Assembly: GCA_903789665.1 (NCBI GenBank)
Contig: CAIFEX010000005.1
Location: 1-64,000 of the forward strand
Direction of reading: 5' to 3'
Length of the DNA stretch: 64,000 nt
Source: an uncultured Clostridium sp.
Lineage (GTDB): Bacteria > Bacillota > Clostridia > Clostridiales > Clostridiaceae
In this document: positions 53,695-63,500 of the stretch, piece after piece
Position numbering within the stretch: position 1 is the first letter of the stretch
How the letters are laid out: each line of letters starts with the position of its first letter
Notes under the pieces: generated by a model
Told to the model about the DNA's origin: nothing
What the model saw: the letters and a program-made list of their open reading frames with translations, nothing else
Databases searched by the model: none
Translations under genes and position numbers: made by a program

Positions 53695-54573
53695 CTAAGA
53701 AAAAACATCAAAAATCTTTTTGAATAAATTCTGGATACCATTTTCACCATTATCCGTTTTAACTCCGTTCAGCTTATTTGCTATAAAATTCACTTCTCTG
53801 GAAATTCTCGAGCTGGGGTAGCTTATTAAAAAAGGCGTCTGTTCTCTCACTGCCCTCACGAGCTTTTTGTCCTCCGACATGCTTCCCAGATATTCAACAT
53901 CAATGCTCAAAAATTTATTTACCACACCGCTGAATTTATTGAAAGTCTTCCTTCCCTCTTCAATGCTCATGACTTTATTTACAACGATTTTCACTGAATT
54001 TTTCAGTTTCAGGCAATTTATAGCTTTAACCAGGCTGTAGGCATCCGTGAGAGATGTAGGCTCCGGTGTAGTAATTACAATAACTTCACTGCAGCAAGCT
54101 ATAAACCCCAGCACATTCTTATTTATGCCGGCCCCTGTATCCAACAATATATAATCCAAATCACCCAGAAGAGATAATTTCTCTATAAAATTTTCTCTCT
54201 GTGATTTAGTTATCTCATCAATCTTTGATATTCCCGTCCCTCCTGGAAGTAATTTCACTCCAAAAGGTCCTGTTACAAGAATTTCATCTATCTTTTTATT
54301 TCCGGAAATTACATCGTGTATGCTGTACTTCGGCAAAAATCCCATAAGCACATGGTCGTTCCCCATTCCCATGTCAGTATCCAATATAAGAACTTTTTTT
54401 TTCATCTTCTGCAGTGCTATAGCGGTATTCACCACAAAATTACTTTTCCCGGCTCCACCTTTTCCCGAAGTAACTGTTATCACCCTGGGGCCTGCAGTAC
54501 GCTTGACCCTTCTTTTTTTGATTTTATTGTCTATTGAAGCCAATTTTCTCAATTCATCTGCCTGGTCTAGCAT
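53695..54573 (-). CDS. flhG: Flagellar number regulator FlhG (MinD-like ATPase)
   Basis: 292-aa ParA/MinD-type ATPase with a deviant Walker A SGKGGAGKS at 36-44, DTDMGMGND and DTGAGI motifs. Works with FlhF to set flagellum position and number. The start overlaps flhF by seven bases. Confidence 0.95.
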   Translation of the reverse strand: MLDQADELRKLASIDNKIKKRRVKRTAGPRVITVTSGKGGAGKSNFVVNTAIALQKMKKKVLILDTDMGMGNDHVLMGFLPKYSIHDVISGNKKIDEILVTGPFGVKLLPGGTGISKIDEITKSQRENFIEKLSLLGDLDYILLDTGAGINKNVLGFIACCSEVIVITTPEPTSLTDAYSLVKAINCLKLKNSVKIVVNKVMSIEEGRKTFNKFSGVVNKFLSIDVEYLGSMSEDKKLVRAVREQTPFLISYPSSRISREVNFIANKLNGVKTDNGENGIQNLFKKIFDVFS

Positions 54574-55709
54574 ATGATATCCTCTCCCAATACCAGCTTC
54601 GCAAGCTCTTCCGAACTCATGGACTTTATATCCTCAGGTACATTCTGCCCTGTGGTTACAAAGCTTATAGGTTTTTTGGCCGCCTGCAGAATATTCAATA
54701 CGGAACCGTAGGTACAGGTTTCATCCAGCTTTGTAATTATCACATCACTGTAATTCAGCTGCTTATAGCCTTCCACTATGGCATCTATATCCTTATTTTT
54801 TGTAGTACAGCTTATCACCAGATGTATATTATCCGTCCTGACTTTGTCTATAAATGCCCTCAACTCCGATATCTGCATTTTGTTCTTGCTGTTTCTTCCC
54901 GTAGTATCTATTAAAATAGTGTCGCAGCTGTCCATTTCCCTGAGGGTCTTTTCCATATCCTTCATGGTGAATACAACCTTGAAAGGTATGTTCATTATAT
55001 CCGCATAAGTTCTAAGCTGCTCCACCGCCCCTATCCTGTATGTATCTATAGTTATAAGTCCGATTTTTCTCTTTTCTACAAGGGCCATCCTCCCGGCAAG
55101 TTTGGCAATGGTAGTAGTCTTTCCCACACCGGTAGGACCTATCAGCACTACTGCATGGGAAAGCTTTCTATTATCCACTTTTACCATATTTTGCACTACT
55201 TCTTTTAATTTTTCTTCGTCTTTTCTATCGTCTTCCATGATATTTATATTGCCCAATATTTTTTTTATAACTTTTTCATTTAAATCGCTGTTTTCAAGTT
55301 TTACCTGGAGCTCGCTTTTCCCGACATTTACACAGGGATTGTTCATCATTTTAGTAAGCATGCCCTTCATCTGCTGTACTTCTTTTATCAGTTCATCGTT
55401 ATTTTTATTCACCAGGCTGCTCTCATAAGCTCCTCCCACCGCATCTTTTTTCTTATCCTCCTGCTGGTTATTTTTTAACCCATTATCTACTATTTTCTTC
55501 AATGTTCTAACACCGTAATTCATATTTTCTTCTCTTTTTTTGTTGTCAACAGCAGCAGTGACCTCAAGTATTTTCTTGGAGAAAAACCCCACTATGCCTT
55601 TTTTTCTCACTTTTCTCTGGCTTATGATAACAGCTTCGCTGCCCAGTTCATATTTGATCCTGGTAATAGCTTCATTCATATTGTTAGCCCTGTACTTTTT
55701 AATAACCAT
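54567..55709 (-). CDS. flhF: Flagellar biosynthesis GTPase FlhF
   Basis: 380-aa SRP-type GTPase: a basic N-terminal B region, then the NG domain with GPTGVGKTT at 191-199, DTYRIGAVEQL, DTTGRN and TKLDETCTYG. Marks the site of flagellar assembly. The ATG overlaps the flhA stop (TAATG). Confidence 0.96.
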   Translation of the reverse strand: MVIKKYRANNMNEAITRIKYELGSEAVIISQRKVRKKGIVGFFSKKILEVTAAVDNKKREENMNYGVRTLKKIVDNGLKNNQQEDKKKDAVGGAYESSLVNKNNDELIKEVQQMKGMLTKMMNNPCVNVGKSELQVKLENSDLNEKVIKKILGNINIMEDDRKDEEKLKEVVQNMVKVDNRKLSHAVVLIGPTGVGKTTTIAKLAGRMALVEKRKIGLITIDTYRIGAVEQLRTYADIMNIPFKVVFTMKDMEKTLREMDSCDTILIDTTGRNSKNKMQISELRAFIDKVRTDNIHLVISCTTKNKDIDAIVEGYKQLNYSDVIITKLDETCTYGSVLNILQAAKKPISFVTTGQNVPEDIKSMSSEELAKLVLGEDIIC

Positions 55710-57775
55710 TATATTGAAACCACCCCTTCAGTTTTTATCTGCACATCATTTGGTATCTCATTTAACGACAGCACATTTACTGAGGGAAATACCATCTCAA
55801 TCAGCCTTCTAAAAGGTGCCCTTATCTTTGGTGAAACCAAAACTACAGGCTGATTTTCATAAAAATAAACTGAATCCAGCATCTTCCTGAGGGATTTAAA
55901 TATTTTGCCCGTAGTATCCGGATCTATGGCCGGGAAAGATCCCTGCATTGATTTTTGAATATTATCCCCTATTAATTTTTCCAAATTCTTAGACAATGTA
56001 ATAACAGTGATTGTTCCATTTTCATCTATAAACGAGTTGCAAATGCTCCTGCCCAGGGCAAATCTCACATACTCTGTCAAAAGTTCTATATCTTTTGTAT
56101 TTCTCGAATTGTCCGCAAGGGATTCCAGAATAGTTACCATGTCCTTTATAGGCACCCTCTCCCTCAAAAGGTTCTGAAGCACTTTTTGGACTTCGCCTAT
56201 GGTGAGCAAATCCGGGACAAGTTCCTCAACTACTGTAGGATATTTTTCCTTGACTGAATCCAATATGAGCTTGACTTCCTGCCTTCCCATAAGTTCATAG
56301 GAATGATTCTTAATGGTCTCTGTAAGGTGTGTAATCAAAACTGTTGTAGGATCCACCACCGTCAGGCCCTTTATCTCGGCCTCTTCTCTTTGATCCCTGT
56401 TTATCCAGATAGCCGGGAGTCCAAAAGAAGGTTCCTTGGTGCTTATACCCTGGATGTCAATTTTAGAACCAGCCGGATTCATGCACAGCAGCATATTGGG
56501 CATGAGCTCGCCTTTTGCAACTATGGTTCCCCTTATCTTTATTACATAATCGTTGGTTTTAAGCTGCAGGTTGTCTCTGATTCTAATTGGCTGTACCACT
56601 ATACCCATTTCAATGGCACACTGTCTTCTCACCGAAGTTATCCTCTGGAGAAGATCTCCTCCCGAACTCTCATCTGCGAGGGGTATCAGCCCGTAGCCTA
56701 TTTCTATTTCCATAGGCTCCACCGATATGAGATTCATGACATTTTCAGGCTCTTTATTTTCCACTTTGGCCGCTTTTTGATTCTGCACCGCCGCCTTGCT
56801 GGCACTTTGTTCAACTTCATCCTTGTGCAGCAGGTAGGAAGCTATGATGCAGGCTGCCGCAAGTATCAAAAATGCCAGGTGCGGAAGTCCGGGTATTATA
56901 GCCAGAAACAGCAGAACCGCACCAGCTATGGCTATTACCTTGGGAAATCCGAGCAGCTGTTTGACAGCCAGAGTTCCAAAGTCCTCGTCACTTTCAGAAC
57001 GGGTTACAAGTATGCCGGAGGCTGTTGAAATAAGAAGTGCCGGAATCTGAGACACAAGACCGTCTCCTATGGTAAGTTTCGTATAAGTCTGGGCAGCCTG
57101 GGAAATATCCATTCCCTTGATGACTATACCCGTAATTATCCCTGCTATTATATTTATCATTACAATTACCAGGGCGGCTATGGCATCTCCCTTGACAAAC
57201 TTGGAAGCTCCATCCATGGCACCGTAAAAATCCGCTTCTCTCTGAAGCTTTGACCTCTTTACCCTCGCCCCTTTCTCGTCTATCAGCCCCGAATTCAAAT
57301 CCGCATCAATACTCATCTGCTTTCCAGGCATTGCATCCAGTGTGAACCTTGCTGACACTTCTGCAACCCTGTTGGCACCATTGGTTATTACAATAAATTG
57401 TATGATGATGATTATCAAAAATATTATTATTCCAACCAGATAACTTCCGCCAACTACGAATTCCCCGAAAGAATCTATGACTTCCCCTGCATAGGCATCT
57501 CTGAGTATCAGCCTTACAGAAGAAATATTCAATGCCAGCCTGAAGAGCGTAGTTACAAGGAGCAGTGTCGGGAACACCGAAAATTGCAATACCTCCGTAG
57601 TGAACATGGTTAAAAGTATTATAATTATGGACAGTGCTATATTAAAGGCAATAAGTATATCCAGTAATTTTGCCGGAAGTGGAATTATGATCATAAATAC
57701 TATCATTACCACCATAAGTGCCATAAGTACACCTGCGTTATCTTTTAACTTAAATCTGCTTCTGCTTCTTTCCAA
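55709..57775 (-). CDS. flhA: Flagellar export gate protein FlhA
   Basis: 688-aa core component of the flagellar type III export gate. N-terminal half with eight membrane helices and the FHIPEP-type conserved loop (RVAEVSARFTLDAMPGKQMSIDADLNSG); C-terminal cytosolic domain binds chaperone-substrate complexes. Start TTG behind GAGGTGATATT. Confidence 0.97.
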   Translation of the reverse strand: MERSRSRFKLKDNAGVLMALMVVMIVFMIIIPLPAKLLDILIAFNIALSIIIILLTMFTTEVLQFSVFPTLLLVTTLFRLALNISSVRLILRDAYAGEVIDSFGEFVVGGSYLVGIIIFLIIIIIQFIVITNGANRVAEVSARFTLDAMPGKQMSIDADLNSGLIDEKGARVKRSKLQREADFYGAMDGASKFVKGDAIAALVIVMINIIAGIITGIVIKGMDISQAAQTYTKLTIGDGLVSQIPALLISTASGILVTRSESDEDFGTLAVKQLLGFPKVIAIAGAVLLFLAIIPGLPHLAFLILAAACIIASYLLHKDEVEQSASKAAVQNQKAAKVENKEPENVMNLISVEPMEIEIGYGLIPLADESSGGDLLQRITSVRRQCAIEMGIVVQPIRIRDNLQLKTNDYVIKIRGTIVAKGELMPNMLLCMNPAGSKIDIQGISTKEPSFGLPAIWINRDQREEAEIKGLTVVDPTTVLITHLTETIKNHSYELMGRQEVKLILDSVKEKYPTVVEELVPDLLTIGEVQKVLQNLLRERVPIKDMVTILESLADNSRNTKDIELLTEYVRFALGRSICNSFIDENGTITVITLSKNLEKLIGDNIQKSMQGSFPAIDPDTTGKIFKSLRKMLDSVYFYENQPVVLVSPKIRAPFRRLIEMVFPSVNVLSLNEIPNDVQIKTEGVVSI

Positions 57776-57779
57776 AATA

Positions 57780-59603
57780 TCACCTCATCTTGTAAACCAG
57801 TGCCAATATCTCCGCTACCGCCTGGTACATTTCTACAGGAATTTCCCTGCCAATATCCACCTCGTCGTATATAAGTCTTGCAAGAGGTTTATTTTCAATT
57901 ATAGGTACATCATTTTCTACAGCTTTTTTCTTTATTCTAAAGGCAACTGCATCCAGCCCCTTTGCCACCACCAGCGGTGCATCATTTTCACCATCTTCAT
58001 ACTTTAGAGCTACAGCTACATGGGTGGGGTTGGTAACCACGACCGTAGCTTTAGGTACTTCCTGCATCATTCTCCTCATGCCTATTTCCCTCTGTTTTTG
58101 CTTTATCTTGCTTTTAATCTGCGGATCTCCTTCATCCTGCTTGTACTCTTCCTTTACCTCTTCTCTTGACATCTTGAGATCCTTGTTGTACTGAAAGTTT
58201 TGAAATATGTAATCTATAATAGCTATGGCAATCATTATCACAGTTATCCTAAAAAATATGTCTACAGTGAGCTTGGACAGGGCCTTGGCTACACCTTCAA
58301 AGTTCAAACTGCTCAGCGTCATTATGTATGCATAATTGTCCTTTATAAATTTATATCCCACAATTCCGACTATGGCGATTACCAATGTGTCCTTAAACAG
58401 TTCCATCACGGCCCTTGCGGAAAACATTCTTTTAAAGCCGTTTATAGGGTTCAGCTTGGAAAGATCCGGCTTCAGCGGCTGCATCGATACGACTCCGCGG
58501 GTCTGGAGCAGATTTGCTATAACTCCCATAACCAATATTGGGACAGCTATGGGCAAAAACATAAGTCCAAGTCTCCATACGGTTATAAAGGCTATTCCCC
58601 GGAGAGTCTTATAATTTAAAGAAGTTAAAAGATAGCTGTTCAAAAATGCCGCCATGGTACTCTTGGCCTGGGAACCTATATATCCTCCCAGGAACAATAT
58701 GACTACCGTAGAAGCCAGGAGAGTAAGTGCCAAAGTAACTTCCTTGCTTTTTGCAACCTGTCCCTTTTTCCGGGCGTCACTCTTTTTCCTGGGAGTGGCT
58801 TCCTCAGTTTTGTCATCCGAAGCAAATACTATAAGCAGAGGCAGGGTATGATAAAACCCCCTTATGGAATCCGGTATGGCATAAAAAGCTTTCTCCATAA
58901 GCTGTAGAAATATGGGAAGTGCAACACAAAAAGAAGCCATGCCCACCAGTATCTGTATTGGAAGTCCCAGTATCATTATATTGAGCTGCGGCACAGTCCT
59001 TGCTATGAGGGCCATGGTCAAATTTACCACAAGCATTATGATAAGTATGGGAACTGCTATTTTCACCGCTATGGAAAAGTATGTAATAAAAGCTTTTATT
59101 ATGAGGGTAATTGAACCCTGGGAAAGCATAAAGCTCCCAAGTTTTATAGTATCAAAACTTCCAATAAGCGATTTTATAAGCATGTGATGTCCATCTACTG
59201 CCAGAAAAACCACCATGCTGAACCAGTACATAAGACGTTCCAAAAGAGTGGATGTACTTTCCGAATTGGGATCAAACATGCTCATGAGGGAAAGTCCTAC
59301 CTGCAGATCCATATAGCTTCCTGCAATCCTGAAAGCCGTAAAACACAAACTCACCAAAAAACCCAGGGTAAGGCCTGCCGCAGCTTCATTCACACAGTTA
59401 TACACAAACGGAATAGTGCTGTCTATATTGTTCACTGCAGAATAGTCTATGCCCGGTAAAAGTATATATGCCATAACCAGTGCCAGTCCCACTTTGACTA
59501 TATTGGGAGTGCCATTTGGGAAAAATATGGGAACCATCATAAAAAAGCAAAACATTCTAATACTAACAAGTATCAAAGCTGTAAAATACAGTGTGTTTAT
59601 CAA
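57780..59603 (-). CDS. Fused flagellar export proteins FliR-FlhB
   Basis: A single 607-aa reading frame: residues 1-260 are FliR (six hydrophobic helices, GLSLMSMFDPNSES), and from residue 261 an FlhB with its usual N-terminus DDKTEEATPRKKSDARKKGQ. The FlhB autocleavage motif NPTH is at 525-528. The fusion is known in several clostridia. The frame is continuous with no stop between the halves. Start TTG behind GGGGAGGATTGGT. Confidence 0.97.
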   Translation of the reverse strand: MINTLYFTALILVSIRMFCFFMMVPIFFPNGTPNIVKVGLALVMAYILLPGIDYSAVNNIDSTIPFVYNCVNEAAAGLTLGFLVSLCFTAFRIAGSYMDLQVGLSLMSMFDPNSESTSTLLERLMYWFSMVVFLAVDGHHMLIKSLIGSFDTIKLGSFMLSQGSITLIIKAFITYFSIAVKIAVPILIIMLVVNLTMALIARTVPQLNIMILGLPIQILVGMASFCVALPIFLQLMEKAFYAIPDSIRGFYHTLPLLIVFASDDKTEEATPRKKSDARKKGQVAKSKEVTLALTLLASTVVILFLGGYIGSQAKSTMAAFLNSYLLTSLNYKTLRGIAFITVWRLGLMFLPIAVPILVMGVIANLLQTRGVVSMQPLKPDLSKLNPINGFKRMFSARAVMELFKDTLVIAIVGIVGYKFIKDNYAYIMTLSSLNFEGVAKALSKLTVDIFFRITVIMIAIAIIDYIFQNFQYNKDLKMSREEVKEEYKQDEGDPQIKSKIKQKQREIGMRRMMQEVPKATVVVTNPTHVAVALKYEDGENDAPLVVAKGLDAVAFRIKKKAVENDVPIIENKPLARLIYDEVDIGREIPVEMYQAVAEILALVYKMR

Positions 59604-59655
59604 ACCAATCCTCCCCGTAACTGCTTAACTTCAAATTATAATGCCGCTGACAAAT

Positions 59656-59925
59656 CTACTGGGTTATATGTGCTATATATGTAAAAATCCTTTGAGTAAA
59701 ACCAACCATCATATTCAGCATCCATGCACCGGTAAAAAGCCCGACCACAGCAATAGCAATAAGCTTGGGCACAAAAGTAAGTGTCTGCTCCTGTATCTGT
59801 GTGGTCGCCTGAAATATACTTATTATAAGACCCACCAACACTGAAACTATCAGTATTGGAGCTGAAATCAAAAGTCCTGTCTGTATAGCATCTTTTATAA
59901 CCCCTACTACCATATTTTCACTCAT
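59656..59925 (-). CDS. fliQ: Flagellar export protein FliQ
   Basis: 89-aa protein with two membrane helices and the FliQ signature LIVSVLVGLIISIFQATTQIQE followed by TFVPKL. SD AGGTGAATTTAA. Forms part of the FliPQR export gate. Confidence 0.96.
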   Translation of the reverse strand: MSENMVVGVIKDAIQTGLLISAPILIVSVLVGLIISIFQATTQIQEQTLTFVPKLIAIAVVGLFTGAWMLNMMVGFTQRIFTYIAHITQ

Positions 59926-59936
59926 TTAAATTCACC

Positions 59937-60716
59937 TCACGAAAAACTTATAATCAAAGACTTTACCAGCAGATACCAGCCGTCTACCATGACAAACAAA
60001 AGCAATTTAAAAGGCAGTGATATCATAACCGGAGGGAGCATGAACATTCCCATGGACATAAGTACGCTGGATACAACCAGATCTATTATCATAAAAGGTA
60101 TATAAAGCAGAAAACCTATCTGGAAAGCCGTCTTCAGTTCGCTTATAATGTAGGCCGGAATCACCACATAAAGAGGTGCATTGTCCTTGGTAACCTTGTA
60201 GTTCAGTTTGGCATTGTCTACAAAAAGCTTGAGATCCTTTTTCCTTGTCTGTTTCAGCATAAACTCCCTCAGCGGTTTGGCCCCTGTTTCTATGGCCTGC
60301 TCCTGGGTTATCCTATTGTTTAAATAGGGCTGTATGGCCGTGGAATTTATTTTTCCATAAACGGGAAGCATTATAAATATTGTCATAAAAAGTGCAAGTC
60401 CCACTAATACCTGATTTGGAGGTGACTGCTGGGTTCCCATGGCACTTCTTAAGAATCCAAACACCACTATAATTCGCACAAAGCTTGTCATCATCATTAT
60501 GAAAGACGGAAGCAGTGTCAAGACAGTGAGCACTATGAGCAATTTTATAGTACCTACATACTGCTGCGGTGTGGAAGCATTGTCCACAGATACATTTACA
60601 TTTGGTATTGGAAAATCGGTAGGAGCCGCCGCATGTGCTTCAAAGCCTGCCAAAATAATAAAAACAAATATTAAAAATGAAATAACCATAATGCTTTTGT
60701 TGTGCTTAACGTCCAT
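59937..60716 (-). CDS. fliP: Flagellar export protein FliP
   Basis: 259 aa with an N-terminal signal peptide and four membrane helices; signatures FVRIIVVFGFLRSAMGTQQSPPNQVLVGLALF and PFMIIDLVVSSVLMSMGMFMLPP. Start overlaps the end of the fliO-like gene by 11 bases. Confidence 0.97.
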   Translation of the reverse strand: MDVKHNKSIMVISFLIFVFIILAGFEAHAAAPTDFPIPNVNVSVDNASTPQQYVGTIKLLIVLTVLTLLPSFIMMMTSFVRIIVVFGFLRSAMGTQQSPPNQVLVGLALFMTIFIMLPVYGKINSTAIQPYLNNRITQEQAIETGAKPLREFMLKQTRKKDLKLFVDNAKLNYKVTKDNAPLYVVIPAYIISELKTAFQIGFLLYIPFMIIDLVVSSVLMSMGMFMLPPVMISLPFKLLLFVMVDGWYLLVKSLIISFS

Positions 60717-61119
60717 CTTTATCTTCCTTTTTCCCTTTGAATTTTTTAGCTGAAATACTGCGGCTGATCTTGTCTGTTAAATTCTGAAGTCCACTTTTCG
60801 TATATAAATCCCTGAAATTTTTATACTCACAAGTATTTTTCGTGTCCTCAATCTTCGATAATTCTTCACCTGTCAGCTCACAGATCACATCAACTCTTCC
60901 ACTTGAAGATGAAATCACATATCCCTTTTCACCAATCTTCACCACAAGCAAGCTGTTTTCCTTGGAAATCTGAGTTCTTTCAAGTATTTTTATATATCTG
61001 CCGCCTTGAATTTTCTTAAGTTTTCCACCTCCAAATTTGGTAAAAATATATATGAGAAAAACTATGAAAAGCAGCGATAAAATTGTCTTGAACAGCATCC
61101 ACCAAAATTGTAAGTCCAT
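60706..61119 (-). CDS. fliO: FliO/FliZ-like flagellar biosynthesis protein
   Basis: 137-aa protein with an N-terminal membrane helix (about residues 8-27) and a small beta-rich domain (KILERTQISKENSLLVVKIGEKGYVI) typical of FliO. FliO is an assembly factor for the FliP ring. Between fliL and fliP as usual. Confidence 0.85.
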   Translation of the reverse strand: MDLQFWWMLFKTILSLLFIVFLIYIFTKFGGGKLKKIQGGRYIKILERTQISKENSLLVVKIGEKGYVISSSSGRVDVICELTGEELSKIEDTKNTCEYKNFRDLYTKSGLQNLTDKISRSISAKKFKGKKEDKDGR

Positions 61120-61144
61120 CTAAAATTCTCCATTCCAATGGAAT

Positions 61145-61693
61145 CTATTGGGTAAGTATATCGCTGAAATATACGTTATTCAATTTTCCATTTTCCAGCA
61201 TAGGGTTTATCTTCTGTATGATCTGCATTTTTATGCTGTCCATATATTTAGGATCTATGTCGGCCACCTTTTTGCCCCTCAGAATATCTATGACGGCATC
61301 CCTTATCATGGGCTTCTTATCCGTGAGTTCCTCAGTTAATTTCTTATCGTCATACCCGAGAAACACACTTATTTTCAAATAGTTCTTGCCGCCCTCATCT
61401 GCAAGGTTGACAGTAAAATCACTTAAGTCAAAAGTATATTTGGAAACAACCTGCTGCAGATAACCTGAACTGCTGCCGCCCCCCTGGGCAGTCTGACCGG
61501 TTTGATTCGACACCTGCTGGGTCTGTACCGGAGAGGTGCTGTTTTGTGCAGCTACATTGGGACTCTTGTCATTTCCCTTTAAAAATTTGCTGTATCCAAA
61601 ATAAGCTCCTGCACCTGCCAAGATCAAAACAAGCAATGTTATCAAAACTATTTTAAAATTCAATTTTCCTTTCTTTTCCACTCCATCTTCCAT
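61145..61693 (-). CDS. fliL: Flagellar basal body-associated protein FliL
   Basis: 182-aa protein: a cytoplasmic tail, one membrane helix (about residues 14-32), a Gln/Ser/Thr-rich linker and a FliL domain (FTVNLADEGGKNYLKISVFLGY ... VYFSDILTQ). Supports stator function. SD AAGGAGGAAGTATC. No motA/motB genes precede it, though they do in many clostridia. Confidence 0.93.
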   Translation of the reverse strand: MEDGVEKKGKLNFKIVLITLLVLILAGAGAYFGYSKFLKGNDKSPNVAAQNSTSPVQTQQVSNQTGQTAQGGGSSSGYLQQVVSKYTFDLSDFTVNLADEGGKNYLKISVFLGYDDKKLTEELTDKKPMIRDAVIDILRGKKVADIDPKYMDSIKMQIIQKINPMLENGKLNNVYFSDILTQ

Positions 61694-61737
61694 GATACTT
61701 CCTCCTTACAATATTATGTACAAGCCACTTAAAATGC

Positions 61738-61935
61738 CTATTTGGAATAATCCCCCCTGTATATTTTTCTCTTATACTCCACGACCTTTTTTATTATCTC
61801 GTCATTTGTCTCCTTCACCACATATTTGTTTCCATTTGTAAGAGTTATCACACTTTGGGGAGTCTGCGTCAATTTTTCTATATGATCTGCATTTATAACA
61901 AATTCCTTGTCATCCAATCCCGTAAGTTTTATCAT
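61738..61935 (-). CDS. flbD: FlbD family flagellar protein
   Basis: 65-aa protein, MIKLTGLDDKEFVINADHIE, matching the FlbD/SwrD family, which supports swarming motor power in Bacillus. The ATG at 61935 follows AAGGAGGTTTTTT; a reading frame extending to 62091 is not real. Confidence 0.92.
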   Translation of the reverse strand: MIKLTGLDDKEFVINADHIEKLTQTPQSVITLTNGNKYVVKETNDEIIKKVVEYKRKIYRGDYSK

Positions 61936-62058
61936 AAAAAACCTCCTTGTTTTAAGTTGTGAGCTGAAATAACAATTTCGAATAAATTTTAACATTATTG
62001 GGTATTGGATACAATCAATATGTATTTTTATTTGAAATTCAAATATCAATAGGGCGAT

Positions 62059-62082
62059 TTCCGGCATAAGCCGAAAATCTGC
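62059..62082 (-). other. Hairpin between flgE and flbD
   Basis: GATTTTCGGC-TTAT-GCCGGAAATC forms a 10-bp stem (one G-T wobble) in the 160-base gap. No U-run follows, so it may stabilise or trim mRNA rather than stop transcription. Confidence 0.55.
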
Positions 62083-62098
62083 CAGATTCAAACAAATT

Positions 62099-62977
62099 TT
62101 ATCTCTTCAAATTAACAAGATCCTGAAGTATCTCGTCATCTGTCGTTATTATCTTTCCATTTGCCTCAAAGGCCCTGCTGGCAACTATCATATCTGTAAA
62201 CTGCTGTGCCAGATCCACATTTGACATCTCGAGGGAACCTGATATGATTTTCCCATAAGCCGAAGTACCAGCTGTACCATAAATTGGATTGCCAGAATTG
62301 GTCGAATCTGAATAAAGGTTATTTCCCTGCTTTAAAAGTCCACCCTCGTTTGTAAAAGAAGCTAAAGCAATCCGTCCAGCCTTCCAAGATTTCTCGCCTT
62401 TCGTTTTAACAGTTATAATCCCATCTGCACCTATTGAATAGGAAGTAACTTTATCATTCTCATCACCAGTATTAGCTCCAGTATAATCCCCAGAATAATA
62501 TTGTTTAATGCTCAATTCCGTCGCAGGCTTTTCATTATTACCAACGGTATCTTGGTTATATCCCATAACATGGTAACCATCCTGAGTTAGAAGATTACCA
62601 TCCGCATCAAGTACAAAGGCTCCATCCCTAGTATAGTAATCTTCAGTTCCATCAAGACTAACTACAAAATAGCTTCCTGACTTGTCTATCATAAAGTCCA
62701 GCTTCCTGTTGGTGGTCTGAGGACTGCCCTCTGAAAAGTCCGTGTTTATCCCGCTAATCTTCACCCCGAGGCCGCTTTGCTTTGGATTGATACCTCCGAG
62801 CCCCCCATCTACTGGAGCACTTGGGTCTGAAAGGTTTTGACTCAACGTATCCTCAAAATTCATGCTCTGGGTCTTGAAACCCGTAGTGGTGGAATTTGCT
62901 ATGTTGTTCGCAACTACGTTCAATTTCTGCTGGTTGGCCTTAAGGCCGCTTATTCCTGAATACAAAGATGGTAACAT
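62099..62977 (-). CDS. flgE: Flagellar hook protein FlgE
   Basis: 292-aa hook-type protein: N-terminal SLYSGISGLKANQQKLNVVANNIANSTTTGFK, a core domain with DKSGSYFVVSLDG (usual DGxGFF modified) and C-terminal GSLEMSNVDLAQQFTDMIVASRAFEANGKIITT. Short for FlgE but consistent with its place after flgD. SD GGAGGGAAAATATAT. Confidence 0.9.
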   Translation of the reverse strand: MLPSLYSGISGLKANQQKLNVVANNIANSTTTGFKTQSMNFEDTLSQNLSDPSAPVDGGLGGINPKQSGLGVKISGINTDFSEGSPQTTNRKLDFMIDKSGSYFVVSLDGTEDYYTRDGAFVLDADGNLLTQDGYHVMGYNQDTVGNNEKPATELSIKQYYSGDYTGANTGDENDKVTSYSIGADGIITVKTKGEKSWKAGRIALASFTNEGGLLKQGNNLYSDSTNSGNPIYGTAGTSAYGKIISGSLEMSNVDLAQQFTDMIVASRAFEANGKIITTDDEILQDLVNLKR

Positions 62978-63081
62978 ATATATTTTCCCTCCAATTTAAT
63001 AAAATGTATTCGTCCTGTTTCATTCATTCCGCAGAACCTGGCTCCCGCTAATTGGTCCGGCCAGTTTCAAAATAATTTAAT

Positions 63082-63480
63082 TTACACTATCACCATGCTG
63101 TCTATGTTCGTAAAAACACTGTCGTTATCCGAATCCTTGTTCATGGCTGTAATCACAGTCCTGTTTTTTATGGAAGTAATGAGCACCGTATTTCCGTAGA
63201 GAAGTGCAGATTCCCTGCATCCTTTTTCCTCCGCCCTGTTGATGGCGGAATTTATATTTTCCATATCATTTTCACCCAGCACTATATGCCTGCTCTTCAG
63301 CCTCTCTGCAGCATGATTCGATATGGTAAAACTGCTTGATTTATCTACCTCTTTTTTTAAAGTATTCCTGAAAGATACATTGTCCCGGCGGCTGGCTCTA
63401 TCTACACTGCTTCTGCTGCCGTATGCAGCAGCTATATCCTGTGCGAAATGCAGTTTGCCGTTTATGATCTTATATCCCAT
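63082..63480 (-). CDS. Flagellar operon protein (TIGR02530 family)
   Basis: 132-aa soluble protein with FTISNHAAERLKSRHIVL and ESALLYGNTVLITSIKNRTVITAMNKD, the signature of the TIGR02530 family that always lies between flgD and flgE in Firmicutes. Function unknown; a role in hook assembly is suggested by gene order. Confidence 0.88.
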   Translation of the reverse strand: MGYKIINGKLHFAQDIAAAYGSRSSVDRASRRDNVSFRNTLKKEVDKSSSFTISNHAAERLKSRHIVLGENDMENINSAINRAEEKGCRESALLYGNTVLITSIKNRTVITAMNKDSDNDSVFTNIDSMVIV

Positions 63481-63500
63481 ATACTTGCTGCACCTGCATG

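Noticed and set aside
63037..63063. Hairpin CTGGC/GCCAG between flgE and the TIGR02530 gene
   Set aside because: Only five base pairs with a long loop; likely chance.
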